Shown: one piece after another, positions 27,234-33,503 of the stretch
How positions within the stretch are numbered: position 1 is the stretch's first letter
Layout: each line of letters begins with the position of its first letter
Assembly: GCF_030530635.1 (NCBI RefSeq)
Contig: NZ_JAUMUL010000028.1
Span: 7,065-40,567, forward strand
DNA length: 33,503 bases
Reading direction: 5' to 3'
Source of the DNA: Actinomyces sp.
GTDB lineage: Bacteria > Actinomycetota > Actinomycetes > Actinomycetales > Actinomycetaceae
Program-made: the position numbers and the translations under genes
Notes under the pieces: generated by a model
What the model was told of the DNA's origin: nothing
The model's database searches: none
Seen by the model: the letters and a program-made list of their open reading frames with translations, nothing else

Positions 27234-28757
27234 TCAGGACTCGCGGCCGGTGTAGTTGGGAGCCTCCACGGTCATCTTCACGTCATGCGGGTGAGACTCC
27301 TTGAGTCCGGCCGCGGTGATGCGCACGAACTGGCCATTGGCCTTCAGCTCGGGGATGGTGCGCGCCCCCACGTAGAACATCGACTGGTGCAGGCCGCCGA
27401 CCAGCTGGTAGACCACATCGGCCAGAGCCCCGGAGAAGGGCACCTGCCCCTCGATGCCCTCGGGGATGATCTTGTCGTCCCCGGAGACGTCGGCCTGGAA
27501 GTAGCGGTCCTTGGAGTAGGACTTGCGGCCGCGCGAGGTCATCGCCCCGAGCGACCCCATGCCCCGGTAACGCTTCCACTGCTTACCGTTGACGAACACC
27601 AGGTCCCCGGGGGACTCAGCGCATCCGGCCAGCAGGGAGCCGAGCATGACGGTGTCCGCCCCGGCCACCAGCGCCTTGGCGATATCACCGGAGTACTGCA
27701 GGCCGCCGTCGGCGATAAGCGGCACACCGGCCGGGGTGCAGGCGCGGGCGGCCTCGTAGACGGCGGTCACCTGGGGCACGCCGACTCCCGCAACCACACG
27801 GGTGGTACAGATGGAGCCGGGGCCCACCCCCACCTTGACGGCGTCCACGCCGGCGTCTATGAGTGCCTGGGCGCCCTCGCGGGTGGCCACATTGCCGCCG
27901 ATCACCTCAATGCCGGCGAAGGCCGGATCGGCCTTGATACGGGAAATCATCTCCAGGGCGAGCTTAGCCCCGCCATTGGCGGTGTCCACCACGATCACAT
28001 CCACACCGGCGTCGGCCAGGGCGCCGGCCCGCTCCCAGGTGTCGCCCCAGTAGCCGACGGCCGCACCGACCACGAGACGCCCGGCAGCGTCCTTGGTGGC
28101 GGAGGGGTATTGCTCGGTCTTGACGAAGTCCTTGACGGTGATCAGCCCGGACAGGCGACCTGCGGCGTCGATTATGGGGAGCTTCTCAATGCGGTGCTCG
28201 GCCAGCAGGGCCTTGGCGTCTTCACGGGAGATACCAACAGGCCCGGTGATCAACCGCTCGCGGGGAGTCATGCACTCGCGCACCTTCAGGGTGTCCCAGC
28301 GCTCGGGCGGCACGAAGCGCAGATCGCGGTTGGTGATGATGCCCAACAGGTTGCCGGCGTCGTCCACGACCGGCAAACCGGACACCTTGTAGTGGCCGCA
28401 CAACTCGTCCAGCTGGGAGATGGTGGCGTCCGGGCCGACCGTGACCGGATCGGAGACCATGCCCGACTCCGAGCGCTTTACCCGGCGCACGTGCTGGGCC
28501 TGCTCCTCGATCGACAGGTTGCGGTGCAGGATGCCGATGCCGCCCTGCCGGGCCATGGCGATGGCCATGTCGGACTCGGTGACGGTGTCCATGGCGGCGC
28601 TCAGCAGCGGGGTGGCCAGGCAGATGCGGCGGGTCAGGCGGGAGGTCGTATCGACCTCGGAGGGGATGACGTCGGTCAGCCTGGGCAGCAGGAGGACGTC
28701 GTCATAGGTAAGTCCGGTGGGGGCGAAGGTGTCGGGGCTGGTGATCGAGTCGCTCAC
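27234..28757 (-). CDS. guaB: Inosine-5'-monophosphate dehydrogenase
   Basis: A 507-residue enzyme that oxidises IMP to XMP with NAD, the committed step of GTP synthesis. The catalytic loop reads GPGSICTTR with Cys317. Two CBS domains fill about 100-215. The flap MGSLGAMTSRGRKSYSKDRYF is present. The start is a GTG at 28757 (VSDSITSP), without a ribosome site but 6 nt after TACGAT, so the mRNA may be leaderless; a longer open frame exists upstream but runs into low-complexity sequence. Gene order with guaB3 on the same strand and the exonuclease between them is typical of actinobacteria only in part. Confidence 0.95.
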   Translation of the reverse strand: MSDSITSPDTFAPTGLTYDDVLLLPRLTDVIPSEVDTTSRLTRRICLATPLLSAAMDTVTESDMAIAMARQGGIGILHRNLSIEEQAQHVRRVKRSESGMVSDPVTVGPDATISQLDELCGHYKVSGLPVVDDAGNLLGIITNRDLRFVPPERWDTLKVRECMTPRERLITGPVGISREDAKALLAEHRIEKLPIIDAAGRLSGLITVKDFVKTEQYPSATKDAAGRLVVGAAVGYWGDTWERAGALADAGVDVIVVDTANGGAKLALEMISRIKADPAFAGIEVIGGNVATREGAQALIDAGVDAVKVGVGPGSICTTRVVAGVGVPQVTAVYEAARACTPAGVPLIADGGLQYSGDIAKALVAGADTVMLGSLLAGCAESPGDLVFVNGKQWKRYRGMGSLGAMTSRGRKSYSKDRYFQADVSGDDKIIPEGIEGQVPFSGALADVVYQLVGGLHQSMFYVGARTIPELKANGQFVRITAAGLKESHPHDVKMTVEAPNYTGRES

Positions 28758-28763
28758 GTAAGC

Positions 28764-28769
28764 ATCGTA
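28764..28769 (-). promoter_or_regulatory. Candidate -10 for a leaderless guaB transcript
   Basis: TACGAT (minus strand) ends 6 nt before the GTG start, matching the arrangement before guaB3. No Shine-Dalgarno sequence and no clear -35 are seen. Confidence 0.5.
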
Positions 28770-28880
28770 AAACCCGCGCGGTGGCCGACGCACGCCGGAG
28801 AGCCGCCACAGGCGCCACGCACGGCGCAGCCTGGCACCAGCCGCGGAGCGCCCGGGAAACAGCTCCCGCGGCACGACCGT

Positions 28881-29031
28881 GGGGGGGGCGGGCCCCGGCC
28901 GGCCCCCCACCCCCACCCGGGGTTTGGCCCGGGTACTACCCGAACAACGGGGGGCGACCCCCCCCGCGGCCCCCCGGGAAACCCCCCCCCCCGCCCCGCC
29001 GGGGGGGCGCCCGGCAGGGCCCGCCCCCCCC
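28881..29031. other. G/C-homopolymer stretch between groES and guaB
   Basis: About 150 nt made almost wholly of C and G runs, up to twelve alike in a row apart from a short interruption around 28920-28955. No codon pattern, ribosome site or credible protein is present on either strand. It should contain the groES terminator. Its likeness to 1-125 suggests a hard-to-sequence hairpin or unreliable base calls. The flanking 28770-28880 shows nothing further. Confidence 0.5.
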
Positions 29032-29066
29032 ACAGCGAGCCTTGAGTAGGCCGGTGAACTACCGGA

Positions 29067-29363
29067 TCAGCGGGTGACGACCGCCAGGACGTCACGTGCG
29101 GACAGGATCAGGTAGTCCTCGCCCTCGTAGCTGACCTCGGTGCCGCCGTACTTGGAGTAGATGACGACGTCGCCTTCGGCAACGTCCACCGGGATGCGCT
29201 TGCCGGAGTCGTCGACACGGCCCGGGCCCACGGCCACGACCTTGCCCTCCTGCGGCTTCTCCTTGGCGGTGTCCGGGATGACCAGCCCGGACGCGGTGGT
29301 CTGCTCGGCCTCGACCGTCTGCACGACGATCCGGTCCTCGAGCGGCTTGATGGAGATCGACAT
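29067..29363 (-). CDS. groES: Co-chaperonin GroES
   Basis: The 10-kDa lid subunit of the GroEL chaperonin, 98 residues, full length. The mobile loop region TTASGLVIPDTAKEKP and the conserved GKVVAVGPG are visible, as is the C-terminal SYEGEDYLIL. The ATG follows GGGGAG. Upstream lies a perfect CIRCE element that overlaps the promoter. groEL does not follow; guaB does, so groEL must be elsewhere, an arrangement known in some actinobacteria. Confidence 0.96.
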   Translation of the reverse strand: MSISIKPLEDRIVVQTVEAEQTTASGLVIPDTAKEKPQEGKVVAVGPGRVDDSGKRIPVDVAEGDVVIYSKYGGTEVSYEGEDYLILSARDVLAVVTR

Positions 29364-29505
29364 GCGTTCTCCCCTTCTCGCTTCTTGAGTGTGTAATGAC
29401 AGGATGCCGCATCCCGAGGTGCCAAGCCGCCGTCGCGGGGGTCGGACCGACACGCGTGAGTTGCGGGTCGCGCGAGGAGCCGAAGCACTTCACGCGCCGG
29501 GGGAG

Positions 29506-29547
29506 AATCTACGCGCACCGTTAGCACTCAGTCAATGCGAGTGCTAA
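29506..29547 (-). promoter_or_regulatory. CIRCE operator overlapping the groES promoter
   Basis: TTAGCACTC-N9-GAGTGCTAA (29521-29547) is a perfect match to the CIRCE inverted repeat bound by the heat-shock repressor HrcA. Within it, on the minus strand, lies -35 TTGACT (29535-29530), followed after 18 nt by -10 TAGATT (29511-29506). HrcA binding would block RNA polymerase. The leader to groES is about 135 nt and contains no second heat-shock motif that I can see. Confidence 0.92.
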
Positions 29548-29630
29548 ATCGCTCATCCCGGCCAGTGGCCTGCGTCGGGCGCGGCATGCCGGCCGGCTCC
29601 GGACGCGGCGGTGTCGGCCGGCGCCGATAC

Positions 29631-30404
29631 TCACGCATTCCGCCTGGCGCGGGTCCAGGCGATCGCCTCGTCGACGCCGGTCTCCCGGTCTCCCAGCATG
29701 GGCGTGCGGTCGGTGACCACGTCCCAGGCGGCCTTGACGGAGGCTCCGCGCTCACGCAGCCAACTGTATGCCCAGGTGCTGCGGTTGGCACGGGCGCGTC
29801 CGTCCCCCACGCCGGACGCCTGCACGCCGACGCTCCGACACACCGCTACGGCCCGTGGTTCATGGAAGTCCTGACTGACGAGGATCGCCTCGGATACGCC
29901 GAAGACACTGCGGGCGCGCACGCACGTGGCATAGGTGTCGAAGCCCGCATAGTCGACGGCGATCGCCTGCGCCGGTATTCCCGCCTGCACCAGGTACTCG
30001 TGCATGGCTATGGGCTCGTTGTACGTCGCCTGACCGTTATCACCCGAAACCAGGATGGCGTCCACGCGCCCCGACTCGTATAGATCCACGGCCACGTCCA
30101 AGCGGTAACGCAACCACGGCGAGGGCTCACCGGAGGAGTACACGGAGGCGCCCAGCACAATCGCGACCGGTGCTGTCGCGTCGTCATCGGCTGTCCCATG
30201 CTCGGTCACATGTCCAGCGGAGGCCAGCCACACCCAGGCGTTGGGCACTGCCACCGCGGCTACCGCGAGCGCGACCAGTCCGCCCACGGCCCACCGCCAG
30301 CGGCGCCTATTGCGTCGTGCCACGCAGGTCCTCCTTCTCCCGACCGGCAGCCGGGGTCGCTCGTTGTTGCGTGGGGCCACGCCCGGTGCACGCCCGACGT
30401 CCAT
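29631..30404 (-). CDS. SanA/YdcF-like DUF218 membrane protein
   Basis: A 257-residue protein with a basic N-terminus (RRNRRRWRW), one transmembrane segment (about 38-61) and a DUF218 domain facing outside. Domain motifs are VLGASVYSSGEPSPWLRYR, DAILVSGDNG and VSQDFHEPRA, as in SanA/ElyC-type envelope proteins; the biochemical role in this family is poorly known. The ATG at 30404 is my choice, but the start is unsure. A GTG inside the basic stretch is possible, and the frame stays open well upstream, past a perfect Shine-Dalgarno-like sequence at 30456-30466 with no start codon near it. Confidence 0.82.
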   Translation of the reverse strand: MDVGRAPGVAPRNNERPRLPVGRRRTCVARRNRRRWRWAVGGLVALAVAAVAVPNAWVWLASAGHVTEHGTADDDATAPVAIVLGASVYSSGEPSPWLRYRLDVAVDLYESGRVDAILVSGDNGQATYNEPIAMHEYLVQAGIPAQAIAVDYAGFDTYATCVRARSVFGVSEAILVSQDFHEPRAVAVCRSVGVQASGVGDGRARANRSTWAYSWLRERGASVKAAWDVVTDRTPMLGDRETGVDEAIAWTRARRNA

Positions 30405-30630
30405 GCCCCACCCGCCATCAGGCGTGCCAGCGTAGCGCCTGATGGGGGTCGTGACGATCACCTCCTGATTCCATCCGCACACTCCGCCAGCCGCGCACAC
30501 CCGGCGGGTGCGGGACAGGTCACTGTGGGTGAGCCACTCATGCCGATTGGTCGCCGACACGATGACCGGTAAGTGAGACAACTCTCCCGATGCGGCACGC
30601 AGGCGGGTTGCCGTGTCATGATTCTGGGCG

Positions 30631-31923
30631 ATGGACGGATCCGACTTCGCCCCGCTGCTGACTCCTGAGGGATGGCGGCTACTCGACTCCTTGCCCGCCT
30701 ACGACCCTGAGCAGTCCCTGGCTCTGGGCGAGTCGCTGCGACGGGAGGGCCATTCGCCCGCACTGGTGGCAGCGGCCCTGACCCAGCAGCGGCTGCGCGG
30801 CCGCGCTACCGCAAAGTTCGGCCCCTTCGCCGACCGCATGCTGTTCACTCCCGACGGCCTGGAGCAGGCCACCAGGCTGGCGGTGTCCGCCCACCACGCC
30901 TCTCGCTACGCCCGCGCCGATGTCCGCCACGTGGCGGATCTGGGCTGCGGTATCGGTGGGGACTCAATGGCATTGGCCGCCTTGTGCAGCCGCGTGCTGG
31001 CCGTCGAGTGGGACGAGCCGACGGCGGCGCTGGCCACCGTGAATCTCACCCCCTTCCCCAACGCCGAGGTGCGCTGTGCCGACGCTTTGAGTCTGGATCT
31101 GGCCGCCGAGGGCGTCGACGCCGTCTTCGCCGATCCGGCCCGCCGCGCCGCCGGACGACGCATTGAGAATCCGGCCCAGTGGTCACCACCACTGGAGCGG
31201 ATCCTGGCCCTAAGGGAGCAGGTCGCAGCACTGGGGGTGAAGGCCGCCCCCGGCATCGACCATGCGCTGCTGCCCGCCGACTCTCACGTGCAGTGGGTGA
31301 GCGTGGACCGTGAAGTGGTCGAAGCCGGTATCTGGTGCGGTCCGCTCGCCGTAGAGGGGCCGGGCCGTTCTGCACTGGTACTGCACTCCCGCCGGGACGG
31401 CGAGATGACCGCGCACACATTGGCCGATCCCGACTGCTCCGCCCCTTCGACTCCCCCGAGTCAGCTCGATCCGGTGACCGGGCCGGAGTCCCTGGGCCCC
31501 TTCATTTATGAGCCCGACGGCGCCGCCATCCGCGCCGGTCTGGTCGCCCACCTCGGAGAACGCCTGAGGGCACGCCCAGTCGGTCACCGCATCGCCTATC
31601 TGACCGGTCCCAACCCGACCGGTGCGGAACTGGCTCCCTTCGTCCGCACCTGGCGGCTGGTGGAGGTGTTGCCCCTGCACCTGAAGGCATTGCGCACCCG
31701 CGTACGCAGTCGCGGCATCGGACGTCTGGAGATACACGCCCGCGGGGTGGGCACCTCCCCCGATGCACTGCGCACCTCGCTGCGTCCGCACGGGGATGCC
31801 GCAGAGACCTGGCTGCTGACCCGTGTCGGCCCCCGAGACGCCGTTCATGACCGCTCCCCCAAGGGGGCCGTACTCGTCGTCGAGGCCGTAACCACCGCCT
31901 GTTCTGGGCCTGTGGGCGCCTGA
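30631..31923 (+). CDS. Class I SAM-dependent methyltransferase with THUMP-like C-terminus
   Basis: A 430-residue protein. The SAM-binding motif I is VADLGCGIGGD (101-111), followed by an acidic motif at VEWDEP (125-130) and a FADPARR motif (167-173), which resembles the DPP-type catalytic loop of nucleic-acid methyltransferases. The C-terminal part (about 310-420, with PLHLKALRTRVRSRGIGRLEIHARGV) matches the THUMP-like domain seen in this actinobacterial family. The target is unknown; an RNA substrate is plausible. The ATG at 30631 has a weak ribosome site. It diverges from the DUF218 gene. Confidence 0.85.
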   Translation: MDGSDFAPLLTPEGWRLLDSLPAYDPEQSLALGESLRREGHSPALVAAALTQQRLRGRATAKFGPFADRMLFTPDGLEQATRLAVSAHHASRYARADVRHVADLGCGIGGDSMALAALCSRVLAVEWDEPTAALATVNLTPFPNAEVRCADALSLDLAAEGVDAVFADPARRAAGRRIENPAQWSPPLERILALREQVAALGVKAAPGIDHALLPADSHVQWVSVDREVVEAGIWCGPLAVEGPGRSALVLHSRRDGEMTAHTLADPDCSAPSTPPSQLDPVTGPESLGPFIYEPDGAAIRAGLVAHLGERLRARPVGHRIAYLTGPNPTGAELAPFVRTWRLVEVLPLHLKALRTRVRSRGIGRLEIHARGVGTSPDALRTSLRPHGDAAETWLLTRVGPRDAVHDRSPKGAVLVVEAVTTACSGPVGA

Positions 31924-32016
31924 TCCAGTCCGGATCGGACGACCACAGTCTCGGCGCCGTCGGCGCCCCCTCCCAGACTCGTAGACCGCTCATCCGCCTA
32001 CGTGAGGAGCACCGCC

Positions 32017-33279
32017 ATGACACCGACCACACCTGCCTTCACCCGACCTCTCAAGTCCCACCTGAGTCATCGGGAGGCACTGCCATTCGCCCACTCCGAA
32101 CGCTCCACGCTCGGCATCGAATGGGAGTTGCAGCTCGTCGATCGTGACAGCTTGGATCTGCGACAGTGCGCGGCAGACATTCTGCGCCCGATGAGCGATG
32201 ACCCGAATATCCACGGCGAGATGATGCTCAACACCGTGGAATTGGTATCCGGCGCCCGCAACACGGTCGCCGAGTGCATTGAGGACATAGCTCTGGCCTA
32301 CGACCGGCTGCTGCCGGTCACCGAGCCGCTGCACGTGGAGCTGGCCAGCGCCGGCACACATCCTTTCGCCGACCCGCTCGTGCAGAAGGTCACCGATGCC
32401 GAGCGTTACGCCCGGCTGGTGGAGCGCACTCGCCTGTGGGGTCACCAGATGCTCATCTTCGGCACCCATGTGCACGTCGGCGTTGAGGACCGCTCCAAGG
32501 TCCTGCCGATCCTGTCAGCCCTGCTAACCCGCGCCGCCCACCTACAATGCCTGAGCGCTTCCTCCCCGTTCTGGGCGGGGGCTTCCACCGGCTACGCGGA
32601 CAACCGGGCCATGATGTTCCAACAGCTGCCGACGGCGGGGGCGCCGCATCAGTTGGGCACCTGGCAGGAGTTGGAGGGCTTCGTAGGCGACATGGTCCAC
32701 ACCGGGGTCATTGAGGACTTCACAGAGGTCCGCTGGGACGTGCGCCCGTCGCCGCGGCTGGGGACCATTGAGGTGCGCTCCTGCGACGCGGCCACCAACC
32801 TGACCGAGTTGGCCGGAATCGCCGCCCTGACTCAGTGCCTGGTGGAGGACTTCTCGCGGCGTCTGGACCGTGGCGAGCAGTTGGACGCGCTGCCGCCCTG
32901 GTACGTCAATGAGAACAAGTGGCGCTCCGCCCGTTACGGCATGGATGCCATCCTCATCACCGATTCCTCCGGGACGGAGGAACTGGTGACGGACACGGTC
33001 GCACGCATGCTGAACGACTTGGCGCCGGTGGCCGCGGACCTGGGCTGCGAGGTGGAGCTGGACGGCGTGCGCGCCACCCTCACGGCCGGAGCCTCCTACC
33101 AGCGTCAACTGGCCGCCGCCGAGGCGGCAAGCAGCAATGAGGCGGCCGTGCGCCTGCTGTTGGAGGAGGTGCGCGCCGGCCGGCCACTGGCTCCGGACGA
33201 AGTCACCGCCCTGGTGTCCAATGACATCCGCCCCGGAGCAGAAACTCCTCCCCACCGCCCCTCGCGATACCGGCACTAG
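32017..33279 (+). CDS. Carboxylate-amine ligase, YbdK-type glutamate-cysteine ligase 2
   Basis: An ATP-grasp-like GCS2 enzyme of 420 residues. Family marks are LGIEWELQLVD (32-42), NTVELVSG (72-79), FGTHVHVG (148-155) and VRSCDAATN, which form the metal and substrate site. Such proteins ligate glutamate and cysteine weakly in vitro, and the natural product in actinobacteria is not settled. The ATG at 32017 follows GAGGAG at a 7-nt gap, better than an in-frame start 15 nt earlier. It lies 93 nt after the methyltransferase gene in the same direction and could share its transcript. Confidence 0.88.
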   Translation: MTPTTPAFTRPLKSHLSHREALPFAHSERSTLGIEWELQLVDRDSLDLRQCAADILRPMSDDPNIHGEMMLNTVELVSGARNTVAECIEDIALAYDRLLPVTEPLHVELASAGTHPFADPLVQKVTDAERYARLVERTRLWGHQMLIFGTHVHVGVEDRSKVLPILSALLTRAAHLQCLSASSPFWAGASTGYADNRAMMFQQLPTAGAPHQLGTWQELEGFVGDMVHTGVIEDFTEVRWDVRPSPRLGTIEVRSCDAATNLTELAGIAALTQCLVEDFSRRLDRGEQLDALPPWYVNENKWRSARYGMDAILITDSSGTEELVTDTVARMLNDLAPVAADLGCEVELDGVRATLTAGASYQRQLAAAEAASSNEAAVRLLLEEVRAGRPLAPDEVTALVSNDIRPGAETPPHRPSRYRH

Positions 33280-33286
33280 CCCCTCC

Positions 33287-33343
33287 CCGAGGTCGGTAGT
33301 TGTTACGTGCCGAGGTCGGTAGTTGTTACGTACCGAGGTCGGT
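33287..33343 (+). repeat. 23-bp tandem repeat, two full copies and a partial third
   Basis: CCGAGGTCGGTAGTTGTTAC plus GTG or GTA repeats at 33287 and 33310, and the first 11 bp recur at 33333-33343. The two full units differ at one position. The reverse complement of the unit matches 26322-26344 at 19 of 23 positions. It begins 7 nt after the ligase stop codon. Confidence 0.88.
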
Positions 33344-33457
33344 CGATACGGGAACGGCCCCATGCTTGCGCGTCTTCCGGTGGGTGTCGCAGAGGATGAC
33401 CTTTCTCCCATGGCCCTCGGCAAGTCGCCCGAGGACGCGGCTGGCTCCCGGAGCCTG
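33326..33457 (-). pseudogene. Possible C-terminal protein remnant
   Basis: On the minus strand an open frame of 43 codons between stops reads RVLGRLAEGHGRKVILCD, then THRKTRKHGAVPVSTDLGT, and ends at a TAA inside the 23-bp repeat. Its residue mix looks more protein-like than the shadow frames around it. It has no start codon and is cut by a stop next to the possible insertion-sequence end, so it may be the tail of a disrupted gene. I do not recognise the family. Confidence 0.3.
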
Positions 33458-33503
33458 TCAAGTTTTCTGTGTAAGCGGGTTGTTGCTTACAGGTAGGGGC
33501 GGA
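33453..33503. mobile_element. Possible end of an IS256-type insertion sequence (partial)
   Basis: GCCTGTCAAGTTTTCTGTGT followed by AAGC (33453-33476) resembles, from memory, the terminal sequences of actinobacterial IS256-family elements. The dyad GTAAGC-N8-GCTTAC (33471-33490) follows. The window ends before any transposase could be seen, so this is tentative. Confidence 0.3.

Noticed and set aside
33287..33343. CRISPR array or att site
   Set aside because: Direct tandem copies without spacers, only two and a half units, and no cas or integrase gene in view.

Overview
The window is chromosomal DNA from a high-GC Gram-positive bacterium. An Actinomyces-like member of the Actinomycetaceae fits best. 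Supporting signs are the strong GC bias, GTG starts, a GuaB3-type IMP dehydrogenase paralogue beside guaB, a CIRCE-controlled groES without an adjacent groEL, binding-protein sugar transport genes with no ATPase gene alongside, and an actinobacterial-type glutamate-cysteine ligase. Genus assignment is inference. No rRNA or tRNA gene was recognised.

Left part (1-17.3 kb), carbohydrate catabolism. A minus-strand inositol operon runs iolC, a class I-like aldolase, iolB, iolD and mmsA/iolA (6474 down to 141). Facing it are a GntR/UTRA regulator (6745-7491) and a plus-strand pair, a transaldolase-family protein and an IolG-type dehydrogenase (7728-9822). The iolC promoter region and the transaldolase promoter region share a module made of CCATCCCACA, a TTTGT-N4-ACAAA dyad and a -35 TTGAC. 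The GntR protein is the obvious candidate to bind it. No iolE, iolI or inositol transporter lies in the window. Next come a LacI-type regulator (minus) and a divergent two-gene operon for a second Gfo/Idh/MocA dehydrogenase and a TIM-barrel isomerase/epimerase; an 18-bp perfect palindrome sits just after that operon's promoter. Then come pta and ackA, which would turn acetyl-CoA made by IolA into acetate and ATP.

Middle part (17.3-24.6 kb). RNase HI is followed by a gene-poor, repeat-rich stretch and then HPr. After HPr lies a minus-strand alpha-galactoside operon, alpha-galactosidase (GH36), two ABC permeases and a Tat/lipobox binding protein, driven from a near-consensus promoter at about 24.6 kb.

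Right part (24.6-33.5 kb), mostly housekeeping. It holds guaB3, a 618-nt repeat-rich gap, a DEDDh exonuclease, guaB, groES with CIRCE, a SanA/DUF218 membrane protein, a THUMP-like SAM methyltransferase and a YbdK-type glutamate-cysteine ligase. The edge carries 23-bp tandem repeats, a protein remnant and a possible insertion-sequence end.

The least explained signal is a set of intergenic repeat elements. Two loci (18131-18260 and 26128-26263) have the same design: degenerate units at 19-bp steps, arranged as two arrays in opposite orientation around a centre, with a different core sequence at each locus. A smaller relative with 20-bp steps lies at 11126-11200. A 23-bp unit recurs in opposite orientation at 26322 and 33287. 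Two G/C-homopolymer stretches (1-125 and 28881-29031) look like unreliable sequence and should be checked before interpretation.
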